A stretch of DNA of 64,000 nt, taken from the NCBI RefSeq assembly GCF_014695395.1, contig NZ_JACJOF010000033.1, positions 142,833 to 206,832 on the forward strand, read 5' to 3'. Below are positions 15,976-24,790 of the stretch, in pieces; positions within the stretch are counted from its first letter, which is position 1; every line of letters starts with the position of its first letter. The DNA comes from Nodosilinea sp. FACHB-131. GTDB taxonomy: Bacteria > Cyanobacteriota > Cyanobacteriia > Phormidesmidales > Phormidesmidaceae. The notes under the pieces are model-generated. The model was given only the letters and a program-made list of their open reading frames with translations, was not told where the DNA came from and did not search any database. The translations under genes were made by a program, and so were the position numbers.

Positions 15976-16641
15976 CTACTCGCTAATTGTCAGGCCGTCG
16001 TCTACCGCATCGTCGGCAGCCGCTAAATTAGATAGGGGGCGGTAGGTGTAGCTGTGACTTGCAGAGGTGCGGGGCATTTTTCTAATGTCGTCTTTGACCC
16101 CTTCGAGGTCGATGTAGCGATCGGCCACATTGATCAGGCTGTCGCTGGTCATCGATCGCAGACTCACCACCTCAACCCGTGCCCCCCGATAGCTAGCGGC
16201 ATCGGCAGCATAGGCCAAGTCGCCATCGCCGCTGACCAGCACGGCGGTGTCGTAGTAATTGACCAAGGCCACCAAATCCACCGCTATTTCGACATCGAGA
16301 TTGGCTTTTTTCGAGCCGTCGGGCAGCTGCACCAGGTCTTTGGCAATCACCCGATAGCCGTTGCGCCGCATCCACAGCAAAAAGCCCTGCTGCTTTTCGT
16401 TAGTGCGGTCCACCCCGGTATAGAAAAACGAGCGAAACAGCCGCGAGCCAGCCGTGAGCTTGCACAGCAGCTTGGTGTAGTCGATCTCGATGCCCAACTG
16501 CAGAGCGGCGTAGAACAGATTTGAACCATCAATAAAAATGGCTACCCGGCCCCGATTGTCGAGCACTTGCTCAGGGGTAAAGACGGCGTCTTCGCCCAAT
16601 AAAGAGTGGTTGTTTAAGGAATGGCTGTGAGTATCTAACAT
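15976..16641 (-). CDS. NYN domain (LabA/DUF88-type) putative ribonuclease
   Basis: A 221-residue protein with a PIN-like NYN domain. Acidic active-site residues are seen in VAIFIDGSNLFYAA (about residues 33-46), KKANLDVEIAVDLVAL (about 107-122) and VLVSGDGDLAYAADAA (about 133-148). The family includes LabA, which affects circadian gene expression output in Synechococcus. Whether this copy is LabA itself or a paralogue cannot be decided from sequence. About 35 residues at the N-terminus and the Ser/Asp-rich C-terminus flank the domain. lptC begins 19 bases after its stop, suggesting co-transcription. Confidence 0.85.
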   Translation of the reverse strand: MLDTHSHSLNNHSLLGEDAVFTPEQVLDNRGRVAIFIDGSNLFYAALQLGIEIDYTKLLCKLTAGSRLFRSFFYTGVDRTNEKQQGFLLWMRRNGYRVIAKDLVQLPDGSKKANLDVEIAVDLVALVNYYDTAVLVSGDGDLAYAADAASYRGARVEVVSLRSMTSDSLINVADRYIDLEGVKDDIRKMPRTSASHSYTYRPLSNLAAADDAVDDGLTISE

Positions 16642-16706
16642 GGGTTTTTATTAGGGTATTAAATCGAGCTAAAAACAAACATGAAACGAGCTGGAGCGGT
16701 TTTCGG

Positions 16707-18314
16707 CTAGGGGCTGCTTACGGGTTCAGGCAGCTCCAGGCGCTGAAATACGGGGGAGGCTTCTCCCAATAGCTGACCGGGGGGCAGTTGACCCCAGGCG
16801 GCATGGTCGGCATAGCTAATCTGCTGACCGATGGCTTTGTCGTCAAAATCTATGGCAAAGCCCAGCTGAGCATAAATTTGGTTGCTAATGCCGGGAATCA
16901 CCGGCGACAGCAGATAGGCGGCCTGCCGCACCGACTCCAAGACGGCGTATAAAACGGCTTCGGTTTCGGCCTGCTTGCCCTGTTTGTAGAGACTCCAGGG
17001 AGCTTGCTCATCCAGGAACTTGTTGCTGGCCTGCACTAGCGCCAAAATCGCGGTGCAGGCCTGGCTAAAGGCCAGGTGAGTATAGGCCTCAAAGACGGTT
17101 TCAGGCAGCGCTGTGCCGATCGCCCGCAGGGAATGGTCAGCCGCAATGGTCTGGGGGTCAACCTCAGGCACATGGCCATTACAGTAGCGCCCGGCCATCT
17201 TCAGAGTGCGGTTGAGCAGATTGCCCAGATCGTTGGCTAGATCAGCATTCAGCACATTGATGAAGCGGGTTTCGTTAAAGTCGCCGTCCTTGCCAAACTC
17301 GATTTCGCGCAGAAAGTAGTAGCGCACCGCATCGGGGCCGTAGGTTTCTACCAGCGCCACCGGGTCTAGGGTGTTGCCCTGGCTCTTACCCATCTTTTGA
17401 CCGTCTTTGGTCAAAAAGCCGTGGCTAAATACCCGCCCTGGCAGCGGTAGCCCCGCCGACATCAGCATGGCTGGCCAGGAGATAGCGTGAAACCGCAGAA
17501 TATCCTTTCCGGTCAGATGGATATTAATGGGCCACCACTTGGCCACTGCCCGCTCCAGGCTCGGTGGTTCGCTGGGGTCTTGCAAAGCCGTTAGGTAGCC
17601 GAGCAATGCGTCAAACCAGACGTAGAGGGTTTGGTCAGGATCAGTCGGCACCGGAAAACCCCAGTCGAGGTTGATGCGCGAAATTGAGAAGTCTTGCAGC
17701 CCCTGTTTCACAAAGCCCAGCACCTCGTTGCGGCGGGCCTCGGGCTGAATAAAGTCGGGCTGACTAGCATAGAGGTGCTCTAGCTGATCTTGATATTTCG
17801 ATAGTTTGAAAAAGTAGTTTGACTCATCGCGCCACTCTACCGGCTTGTTGGTGTGAATGGCGCAGTGCTGGTTGGGCAGCAGATCGCGCTCTTCTTTAAA
17901 CTCTTCGCAGGACACACAGTACCAGCCCTGCTGCTGACCCTTATAGATGTCTCCCTGATCCCACAGGCGCTGAAAAAACTCGTTGACAATGGTGTTGTGA
18001 CGAGGGGCAGTGGTGCGAATGAAGCGATCGCAGTCGATATTTAGCAGACCCCACAGCCGCTCAAACCCAGCTACAAACTCGTCGCAATGCTCCTGGGGGG
18101 AGACCCCGCGCTCTTCGGCGGTGCGCTGAATTTTTTGGCCGTGTTCATCGGTGCCGGTAATCATTAGCACCGGATGCCCCATCAGCCGATAGAATCGAGC
18201 CACTACGTCGGCGGCAATGGTGGTGTAGGCGCTGCCGATGTGGGGTAAGCCATTGACGTAATACAGCGGCGTAGTAATGGCAAAGGGCGGTTGGTCTACA
18301 GGGGTAAAAGTCAT
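16707..18314 (-). CDS. metG: methionyl-tRNA synthetase
   Basis: Class I aminoacyl-tRNA synthetase charging tRNA-Met, 535 residues. The HIGH signature reads PHIGSAYT (about residues 25-32). The metal-binding knuckle follows in WYCVSCEEF with the second pair CAIH. The KMSKS loop reads KMGKSQGN (about 306-313), a Gly variant. The anticodon-binding helical domain follows. The C-terminal EMAP-like tRNA-binding domain found in longer enzymes is absent, as in many cyanobacteria. It is transcribed in the same direction as the NYN/lptC genes but separated by 65 bases. Confidence 0.95.
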   Translation of the reverse strand: MTFTPVDQPPFAITTPLYYVNGLPHIGSAYTTIAADVVARFYRLMGHPVLMITGTDEHGQKIQRTAEERGVSPQEHCDEFVAGFERLWGLLNIDCDRFIRTTAPRHNTIVNEFFQRLWDQGDIYKGQQQGWYCVSCEEFKEERDLLPNQHCAIHTNKPVEWRDESNYFFKLSKYQDQLEHLYASQPDFIQPEARRNEVLGFVKQGLQDFSISRINLDWGFPVPTDPDQTLYVWFDALLGYLTALQDPSEPPSLERAVAKWWPINIHLTGKDILRFHAISWPAMLMSAGLPLPGRVFSHGFLTKDGQKMGKSQGNTLDPVALVETYGPDAVRYYFLREIEFGKDGDFNETRFINVLNADLANDLGNLLNRTLKMAGRYCNGHVPEVDPQTIAADHSLRAIGTALPETVFEAYTHLAFSQACTAILALVQASNKFLDEQAPWSLYKQGKQAETEAVLYAVLESVRQAAYLLSPVIPGISNQIYAQLGFAIDFDDKAIGQQISYADHAAWGQLPPGQLLGEASPVFQRLELPEPVSSP

Positions 18315-18567
18315 ACAAAAACTGAAACATCAGCCCACTAAGAGGCCCATGAGATAACTGCAACAATCGGCACGCTAGCCTCTAGACAAAAGGCTGTAGA
18401 CTAAACCCGACAAATACTAAGGATAGCAGCGCCAGGAAAAAGCTAAACCGAGGCCCCTTGCAAACCCAAAAGCCCAAGCTAGTATCCTAGACTGCTATGT
18501 TAAGGTTCCCTGAATAAGCCCCAGAAGTTTTAAGCATCTGGCTACCCCTCACCCTAAAAACTGCCAA

Positions 18568-19176
18568 TCAATCGTCAAGCAGGCCCAGGCGATCGGGCGG
18601 CCAAAATCGCACTACTGCTTTGCCAATGATATTTTCTTGGGGCACAAAGCCCCAGGCGTGGCTATCGTAGCTGCTGTTGCGATTGTCGCCTAGCACCAGG
18701 TACGAAGCTTCGGGCACTTCTTCCGGGCCCCATTGGTAGTCGGGCGCAGCTTTGATGTAGGGTTCAGTCAGCACTTCGCCATTGCGAATCACCTCACCAT
18801 CGCGCACCTCGACCACGTCGCCCGGCAAACCAATGATGCGCTTAATAAACGCGTCCCGGCGCTTCCCTGGAACCGTAAGGCTGTCAGGTGGCCAAAATAC
18901 GACAACATCCCCATGTTCTGGAGGGTTGAGGTGATAGCTAATCTTTTCGATCACGAGGCGATCGTTAATTTGCAGCGTGGGCTCCATTGAGCCTGAGGGA
19001 ATGTAGCGCGCCTCTGCCACAAAATGTCGGATACCCAGGGCCAAGAACACGCTCAACACGATGGTTTGCAGCCCTTCCACCCAGGGATTAGGCTGGGGTG
19101 CCTGCTGCTTTTGAGCCGGACCTGGCTTTAGGGAGGACTCGGGCGGCAGCGAAGATTTATTAGACTGATCGGTCAC
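18568..19176 (-). CDS. lepB: signal peptidase I
   Basis: Membrane-bound serine protease that removes signal peptides of exported proteins. One membrane segment (about residues 33-50) precedes the catalytic serine in YIPSGSMEPTL (about 57-67) and the lysine in RRDAFIKRIIGLPGD. The conserved GDNRNSSYDSHAWG box follows near 167-180. The 202-residue length and single N-terminal anchor are usual for cyanobacterial type I signal peptidases, which often occur as two paralogues in the thylakoid and plasma membranes. Confidence 0.93.
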   Translation of the reverse strand: MTDQSNKSSLPPESSLKPGPAQKQQAPQPNPWVEGLQTIVLSVFLALGIRHFVAEARYIPSGSMEPTLQINDRLVIEKISYHLNPPEHGDVVVFWPPDSLTVPGKRRDAFIKRIIGLPGDVVEVRDGEVIRNGEVLTEPYIKAAPDYQWGPEEVPEASYLVLGDNRNSSYDSHAWGFVPQENIIGKAVVRFWPPDRLGLLDD

Positions 19177-19358
19177 AGGTGTGTCCCCGAAGATACAGAG
19201 AAAAATTAGCCCCAGTAGCTTCTAGGGCAAAGTCGCCCCAAACGTACCCGCTAGGCCTGTTCTAGTGTAGTCGATCTACTTTGCAACCATCTGCTTCGGG
19301 TAGACGGTTGGTTACAGAGATAACAGACAGCGGATTTAGCTATTTTCAGAACTCTCCT

Positions 19359-20354
19359 CTATGGCGTAGCGGGAGCTAAATCCTCAGACCACAACCCCTT
19401 TTCTTCGAGCCAGGGACGGTTGTAGATGCGTGACTGGTAGCGGGAGCCGCCATCGCACAGCACAGTGACGATTTTGTGGCCGGGGCCAAGCTGCTGAGCT
19501 AGTTTTACCGCCGCCGCCACGTTGATGCCCACCGAGCCACCCATAAACAGCCCGTCGTTGTAGAGCAGTTGGTAGATGGTGCGCAGCGCCTCGGGGTCTT
19601 CGATTTGGATGGCGTCGTCGATGGGCGCCCCCTCCATGTTGGCGGTGATGCGGCTGTTGCCGATGCCCTCGGTAATGGAGCTGCCCTCGATGTGGACTTC
19701 GCCGGTCTTGACGTAGCTGTAGAGGCCACTGCCCATCGGGTCAGCTACCACGCAGCGAATGCTGGGGTTCTTCTCTTTGAGAAACATGGCTACGCCGGCG
19801 TAGGTGCCACCGGTACCCGTAGCTGACACCCAGCCGTCGACAGTGCCCTCGGTCTGCGCCCAGATCTCGGGGCCGGTGGTTTCGTAGTGAGCCAGGCGAT
19901 TGGCCAAATTGTCGAACTGGTTGGCCCAGACGGCGTTGTCAAGCTCTGCCGCTAGGCGACCTGAGAGCTTCACATAGTTGTTGGGGTCGCGATAGGGCAC
20001 AGCCGGTACGGTGCGAACCTCAGCGCCGAGGGTGCGCAGTAAGTCAATTTTTTCCTGCGACTGAGTATCGGGGATGACGATCAGGCAGCGGTAGCCTTTG
20101 GCATTGCAGATGTGGGCCATACCAATGCCAGTGTTACCAGCGGTACCCTCAACTACGGTGCCACCGGGCTTGAGCAGCCCCTTTCTCTCGGCGTCTTCAA
20201 CAATGTAGAGCGCAGCTCGATCTTTGACCGAGCCACCGGGGTTGAGAAACTCTGCTTTGCCCAAAATGTCGCAGCCAGTGGCCTCACTGACGCTGTTGAG
20301 GCGAATGAGGGGAGTGTTGCCAACTGTGGCGACAAAACCTTGTTTGATATCCAT
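19359..20354 (-). CDS. cysK: cysteine synthase A (O-acetylserine sulfhydrylase)
   Basis: PLP enzyme making cysteine from O-acetylserine and sulfide. The PLP lysine is in NPGGSVKDRAA (about residues 35-45). The substrate loop reads GTAGNTGIG (the A variant of the TSGNTG motif), and the phosphate-binding glycine loop is SATGTGGTYAGV. I start at the ATG giving MDIKQGFVATVGNTPLIRLN, the family consensus; 17 upstream codons are also open but unlike the family. About 331 residues, which is normal. It stands alone. Confidence 0.92.
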   Translation of the reverse strand: MDIKQGFVATVGNTPLIRLNSVSEATGCDILGKAEFLNPGGSVKDRAALYIVEDAERKGLLKPGGTVVEGTAGNTGIGMAHICNAKGYRCLIVIPDTQSQEKIDLLRTLGAEVRTVPAVPYRDPNNYVKLSGRLAAELDNAVWANQFDNLANRLAHYETTGPEIWAQTEGTVDGWVSATGTGGTYAGVAMFLKEKNPSIRCVVADPMGSGLYSYVKTGEVHIEGSSITEGIGNSRITANMEGAPIDDAIQIEDPEALRTIYQLLYNDGLFMGGSVGINVAAAVKLAQQLGPGHKIVTVLCDGGSRYQSRIYNRPWLEEKGLWSEDLAPATP

Positions 20355-20643
20355 GCCTTCCGTAACCGTTGACAACAGCCTGTTCGGGGCCAGGCGATCG
20401 CCCACCCTAGAGCCTGCCTAAGGCTATATCCCCAGCGCAGGTCGCCTCTTCATCCTACGGTGAAACGGCTGGCTTCACGGCTAGAATTGGGCAGTTTTTG
20501 GGGTTTTGTCGACAAGTTCAGCTTATAGGTAGAGTTTTCTGACCGGCAAAATTCCCGTGCTGGACTTCGCCTTTCTGAGCATAGATTTGGGTTATCGTTG
20601 CGATCGCTTACTCTATTATCTTTATCCCCTGTTCTGTGCCGCG

Positions 20644-21417
20644 ATGAAAACCCTTGAGGCGCTAATTTTTGATGTCGATGGCACCCTGGCCGAAACCGAG
20701 CGCGACGGCCACCGCGTCGCCTTTAATCAAGCGTTTCAGGAGTTTGGTCTGCGCTGGCACTGGCCCGTGGGTCTCTACGGGCAGCTGCTGCGGGTAGCGG
20801 GGGGCAAAGAGCGGATTCGCCACTACGTTCAGCGCTATCAGCCTAAGTTTGAAACTGAGAATATCGACGAACTGGTGGTGGCCCTACACCAAGCCAAGGC
20901 TAAGCACTTTCAGGCGCTGGTCGAGAGCCACGTGATTCCGCTGCGGCCAGGGGTGCGGCGATTGATTGAGGCGGCACAGCGGGAGGGAGTGCGGCTGGCG
21001 ATCGCCACCACCAGCGCCAAAGACAGCGTCATGCCTTTGCTCGAACACCTGTTGGGGCCAGACTCACCCAGCTGGTTTGAGATGATCGCGGCCGGAGACA
21101 TGGTGCCCGCCAAAAAACCCGCCCCCGACATCTACAATCTGGTGATCGACGCGATGCATCTCAACCCCGCCACCTGTTTGGTGATTGAAGACAGCCCACA
21201 GGGCTTAGAAGCAGCGACTGCCGCTAGGCTCCCCACTGTGGTTACCGTCAACGACTACACCCGAAACTATGCTCTGCCCGGCGCTCGCCTCGTTATCAGT
21301 CATCTGGGCGAACCCAGCCTCCCCTTTGAAGTCCTTTGGGGCAAGGCCAACAACGCCTACTATTTCTCTCTGGATCTGGCCCAGGCGCTGTTATCACCTC
21401 CAGCAGTCCAGGGGTAA
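20644..21417 (+). CDS. HAD-IA family phosphatase, CbbY-like
   Basis: Haloacid-dehalogenase phosphatase of about 257 residues. Motif I is LIFDVDGTLAETE (nucleophile Asp near residue 9), motif II Thr lies in LAIATTSAKDS, motif III Lys in AAGDMVPAKKPAPDIY, and motif IV reads VIEDSPQGLEAA. The cap region with RHYVQRYQP resembles CbbY proteins, which remove phosphate from inhibitory xylulose-1,5-bisphosphate and so protect Rubisco. That role is inference by family. I chose the internal ATG over an upstream GTG (20557), whose extra 29 residues do not fit the family. Confidence 0.85.
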   Translation: MKTLEALIFDVDGTLAETERDGHRVAFNQAFQEFGLRWHWPVGLYGQLLRVAGGKERIRHYVQRYQPKFETENIDELVVALHQAKAKHFQALVESHVIPLRPGVRRLIEAAQREGVRLAIATTSAKDSVMPLLEHLLGPDSPSWFEMIAAGDMVPAKKPAPDIYNLVIDAMHLNPATCLVIEDSPQGLEAATAARLPTVVTVNDYTRNYALPGARLVISHLGEPSLPFEVLWGKANNAYYFSLDLAQALLSPPAVQG

Positions 21418-21497
21418 GGATTTTGCAACCCACAATTCTTTAGCAAGTCTCCCCTAGGGCACACACCATGCGCCCCTGCCTTAGGTGTTTCAGCAAT

Positions 21498-21534
21498 CTC
21501 CCTACCCATCCACCCATCTACCCATCTACTCCCC
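21498..21534 (+). repeat. C-rich repeat directly upstream of the second TenA start codon
   Basis: Short array CTCCCTACCCATCCACCC then ATCTACCCATCTACTCCCC ending exactly at the ATG (21535). It has the same core and strand relationship as the repeats at 12075, 27372, 40591 and 41602. No ribosome-binding sequence is visible in it. Confidence 0.8.
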
Positions 21535-22176
21535 ATGTCCCTCTCCCTAGCCCTCTGGCACGCCAACGATGACCTGGCCCAAGCCTGCCTCCACCACCCC
21601 TTCGTCCAGGGCATTGGCGATGGCAGTCTGCCCGTGGAAAAGTTTGCCTACTACGTGGGGCAAGACGCCTTTTTTCTCGAAGCCTTTGCCCGCGCCTACA
21701 GCATCGCCGCCGCCAAAGCGCCTACTTGGGAAACCTTTCAAGTATTTCACCAGCTGGCCGATGGGGTGCTGGCTGAGCTCAATCTGCACGGCGGCTACGC
21801 TCAGGAATGGGGCGTCGATCTGGCTACGGTAGCGCCCGGTGCCGCCACCCGTCGCTATACCGATTTTTTGCTCAGCACGGCCTGGGGGCAAGCGCCCGGA
21901 GCAACGGCGGTAGCGATGGCCCCCTGCATGCGGCTCTATGCCTTTTTGGGTCAATCCCTGGCGCAGCTCAACCCGTCGCCCCATCGCTACAGTCCCTGGA
22001 TCGATACCTACAGCAGCGACCAGTTTGAACCTCTGGCCGCCCAGCTCGAAGCGCTGATTGATGATCAGACAGCAGATAACCCCAGCAATCAGTCCGCCTA
22101 CCGCTACGCCATGGAGTGCGAACTTGCCTTTTTTGAAGCCGCTTGGCAGATGGGCAGCTTACAACCAAAAGAATGA
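21535..22176 (+). CDS. tenA: TenA family protein, cysteine-containing (thiaminase II-like) type
   Basis: TENA/THI-4 family enzyme, 213 residues, likely hydrolysing aminopyrimidine or related thiamin degradation products for salvage. Conserved features are FAYYVGQDAFFLEAFARAY (about 38-56), the catalytic-Cys segment VAMAPCMRLYAFLGQ (Cys near 126) and the C-terminal acidic motif CELAFFEAAW (Glu near 201). It differs from the TenA at 14045-14680, which lacks this cysteine. It follows the CbbY-like gene on the same strand. The start codon abuts a C-rich repeat. Confidence 0.85.
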   Translation: MSLSLALWHANDDLAQACLHHPFVQGIGDGSLPVEKFAYYVGQDAFFLEAFARAYSIAAAKAPTWETFQVFHQLADGVLAELNLHGGYAQEWGVDLATVAPGAATRRYTDFLLSTAWGQAPGATAVAMAPCMRLYAFLGQSLAQLNPSPHRYSPWIDTYSSDQFEPLAAQLEALIDDQTADNPSNQSAYRYAMECELAFFEAAWQMGSLQPKE

Positions 22177-22282
22177 CTTTAAGGGTGGCTCAAGAGATAA
22201 ACGTAGGTTAGGAAGGGTTTTAGCCTATTGATCAGCGGCTGATTAGCTGTTCAAAATTCTGCGGGCTCCAACTCGGCAACAG

Positions 22283-22399
22283 CTAGAAAGCAGCATCGTA
22301 GAGAATGGTTAGGTCGACTGTCTCCGCCAGTTGCCAGGTTTTTGTGTGCAAGCGATCGCTGTTTAAGTAATAGCTTTCAACGACTCTAACGTTCGCCAC
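22283..22399 (-). pseudogene. 38-codon open frame, possible gene remnant
   Basis: A short open frame with a GTG start reading VANVRVVESYYLNSD and ending LYDAAF. It begins 28 bases after the stop of the disrupted DUF4440 gene and is in the same frame. The codon use looks coding-like, and the short length suggests the front end of a longer lost gene. I do not recognise it. It may equally be chance. Confidence 0.2.
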
Positions 22400-22720
22400 C
22401 GGGCAAGTTTCAGAAAGTTTAGACCTTCAAACCATCGCGGTAACGCTGCCACCAACAATTTGCCAACCGCTTTTGCCTCTGCGCCAAACTCTCATGTAGC
22501 GGTAATCACCTGCAAAGGCATTTCCTAAATACGTGCCGCTCAAGAAGATGTGAGCCGCTGCCAGAACAAAGTGTTCGCTCAAAACTCGTATCTCTAGCCC
22601 TTTGGGCACAAACTCGTGAAACTGAGTACCCCCAGTACGATGCAAGTCTAAATCCATCGCTTTGGTTGCCAGTTCACCAGTTGGCCCAGCGAAAAGCAGA
22701 TCGTCAGCAATGAGCACATC

Positions 22721-22727
22721 TAATTCA
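22721..22727. repeat. 7-bp target site duplication (left copy)
   Basis: TAATTCA directly before the left inverted repeat of the IS element. The right copy is 23692-23698. A 7-base duplication is within the range reported for the IS982 family. Confidence 0.85.
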
Positions 22728-23691
22728 ACCTGAGTTCGGGATAAGGAAAGGAGGGGCTTTGTAAGCTGATATCAACCAAACGATTCAGCAGGCCCCCCTA
22801 TGGACAGTCTAGAAGAGCTGTTTTGTCATATCGATGATTTCTGCCAGCAGTTCGAGCCGAAATGGCACCGCCTGTTACTGACTGAAGGGAGTCAACACCG
22901 TCAGCGCCAGCGGTCACTGAGTTTGAGCGAGATCATGACACTCTTGGTGTGCTTCCACCAGCAGCACTATCGAAACTTCAAAGCGTTTTACTGCAAGCAT
23001 GTCTGCGCGCACTGGCGAGAGGCGTTTCCCGGACTGGTCAGCTACAACCGCTTTGTGGAATGGATTCCGTCTGCCCTGTTGCCTTTGTGTGTGTATCTCA
23101 AGCACTGCTTTGGTACCTGTACCGGCATCAGCTTCATCGATAGCAGCAGTCTCAAGGTGTGCCATAACCGTCGGATTCAACGTCACAAGGTGTTTCGAGG
23201 CCTGGCGGCGCGGGGCAAGACCTCGGTTGATTGGTTCTTTGGATTCAAGCTCCATCTAGTGGTCAATGACCAGGGTGAGTTGCTCGATATTCAGATCACA
23301 CCGGGCAATACCGACGACCGCAAGCCTGTGGAAGACTTGCTCAAAGACCTCCATGGCAAGGTCTTTGCTGACCGGGGCTATGTCTCTAAAGCGCTAAGAC
23401 AACAGCTGTTCGCAACCTATGGCATCGAGTTCTTCGCCAAACCTAGGCGCAACATGAAAAACCACTTGATGCGGCTCACCGATAAGTTACTGGCCCGCAA
23501 ACGAGCTATTGTCGAAACCGTTATTGACCAGCTCAAGAACATCTCTCAGATTGAGCACTCCAGGCATCGTAGCCCCGTCAACTTCATGGTCAATGTCATC
23601 TGTGGGCTGATTGCCTACTGCCATCAGCCCAAAAAGCCTTCCCTCAATCTTGACTTCGCCCTTCCTCCATCGGCTTAACCCGAACTCAGGT
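22728..23691 (+). mobile_element. complete IS982-family insertion sequence (964 bp)
   Basis: The element is bounded by an 18-base inverted repeat with one mismatch: left end ACCTGAGTTCGGGATAAG (22728-22745), right end its complement with T for A at position 14 (23674-23691). It contains one intact transposase gene, and its ends are flanked by TAATTCA duplications. The length is normal for the family. It sits inside a DUF4440 gene. With an intact transposase, good ends and an intact duplication it is probably still mobile or was so recently. Confidence 0.93.
22800..23678 (+). CDS. IS982 family transposase
   Basis: A 292-residue DDE transposase. The catalytic acidic residues are in [13 protein letters not shown] (about residue 115), [12 protein letters not shown] (about 194) and [11 protein letters not shown] (about 239). 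The middle segment [17 protein letters not shown] is a family signature. The stop codon falls within the right inverted repeat, as in compact IS elements. The coding sequence has no frameshift or internal stop. Confidence 0.95.
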   Translation: MDSLEELFCHIDDFCQQFEPKWHRLLLTEGSQHRQRQRSLSLSEIMTLLVCFHQQHYRNFKAFYCKHVCAHWREAFPGLVSYNRFVEWIPSALLPLCVYLKHCFGTCTGISFIDSSSLKVCHNRRIQRHKVFRGLAARGKTSVDWFFGFKLHLVVNDQGELLDIQITPGNTDDRKPVEDLLKDLHGKVFADRGYVSKALRQQLFATYGIEFFAKPRRNMKNHLMRLTDKLLARKRAIVETVIDQLKNISQIEHSRHRSPVNFMVNVICGLIAYCHQPKKPSLNLDFALPPSA

Positions 23692-23698
23692 TAATTCA
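23692..23698. repeat. 7-bp target site duplication (right copy)
   Basis: TAATTCA directly after the right inverted repeat, identical to 22721-22727. Confidence 0.85.
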
Positions 23699-23956
23699 GA
23701 TACGTCGGAGGCTGACATTGCCGTGTAAAGTCGCGTTTCACACTCGCGAATTTGAGTTTCAATTTCTGAATTCATATTTCCTACTACAGTCCTGACTAAA
23801 CTTAGCTACTCATTACCGAGCGCCCTATTAATATGCCGCCACCAATGGCTTCTGGGACTGTGATGATGCTATTCAGTGTAGCTGTGGCACCATTCACTAG
23901 TGGTGAAATCGCCTTGGCCAGGGATAATAGACGCGGAACCCTCTACTGGTTGACCC

Positions 23957-24790
23957 ATGACTGCCGACATTCGTCTACTCGTGCTCGATATCGATGGCAC
24001 CTTAGCTGGCGTGTCTAACGAGATTAGCGAGCCGGTGCTGGAGGCGGTACACGAGGTGCAGCAGCGAGGGATTGCGGTGGCGATCGCCACCGGCCGCATG
24101 TATCAATCGGCCCTGCGGTTCTACCAGGTGGTGGGCTCGACCCTGCCGCTGATGGCCTACCAGGGGGCGTTCATCAAAGACCCCAACACGCAGAAACTGC
24201 ACCGCCACACGCCGCTGCCCCGACAGCTGGCCCTCGGAATTCTCGCTTACCTGGCCCCGATGGAGGCCAACAACGACCTGTCGATTCACCTCTACATCGA
24301 TGACCAGCTCCACGTGCGGGCGATTATTGAAGACACCAAGGCCTATGCCGTGCGATCGGGCGTTAACCCAATCGCAGTAGGGGACTTAGCCGCTCTACTG
24401 GCAGGCAACGTCGCCATCGAAACCACCAAGCTGCTGACCCTGAGCGAAAACCTGGACCTACTGAGCAACATCCTCAGCGATCTGGGGCAGCGCTACCCCC
24501 TCGACGATGTATATCTGACGCGATCGGTGGAATATTTTGTCGAGGCCACCCATCCCAAAGCCAATAAGGGCGAGGCGGTGCGGTTTTTGGCCGAAGACCT
24601 GCTGGGCCTCAAGCCCGACCAGGTGATGACCGTGGGCGACAACTACAACGACCTCGAAATGCTGCGCTACGCGGGCATTGGCGTGGCTATGGGCGACGCC
24701 CCAGAGCCGGTCAAGCAGGGGGCTGACTGGGTGGCACCGGGGGTTGAGGCGGATGGGGTGGCGGCGGCGCTGCGGGAGTTTCTGCTGTAG
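23957..24790 (+). CDS. Cof-type HAD-IIB hydrolase
   Basis: Sugar-phosphate or nucleotide phosphatase of the Cof/YidA family, 277 residues. Motif I is LLVLDIDGTLAG (Asp near 10 and 12), motif II IATGRMYQS, motif III Lys in ATHPKANKGEAVRFL, and motif IV MTVGDNYNDLEMLRYAG, all as expected. The cap domain lies between motifs II and III. The last about 80 bases are overlapped on the opposite strand by the deacetylase gene. The substrate is unknown; Cof enzymes are promiscuous. Confidence 0.9.
   Translation: MTADIRLLVLDIDGTLAGVSNEISEPVLEAVHEVQQRGIAVAIATGRMYQSALRFYQVVGSTLPLMAYQGAFIKDPNTQKLHRHTPLPRQLALGILAYLAPMEANNDLSIHLYIDDQLHVRAIIEDTKAYAVRSGVNPIAVGDLAALLAGNVAIETTKLLTLSENLDLLSNILSDLGQRYPLDDVYLTRSVEYFVEATHPKANKGEAVRFLAEDLLGLKPDQVMTVGDNYNDLEMLRYAGIGVAMGDAPEPVKQGADWVAPGVEADGVAAALREFLL

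Larger units (their letters stand above)
22427..23775 (-). pseudogene. DUF4440 (SnoaL/NTF2-like) gene split by an IS982-family element
   Basis: The 5' part (23775 down to 23692) reads MNSEIETQIRECETRLY through DVSEL, and the 3' part (up to 22726, ending at 22427) continues DVLIADDLLFAGPTGEL to TAMV. Removing the insertion and one copy of the 7-base target duplication restores one unbroken frame of about 125 codons, the usual length of DUF4440 proteins. An AGGA sequence precedes the ATG. The insertion is after codon 28 and so should abolish function, although a GTG at 22717 could start the remaining 96 residues. The clean junctions and lack of other damage indicate a recent event. Confidence 0.9.
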
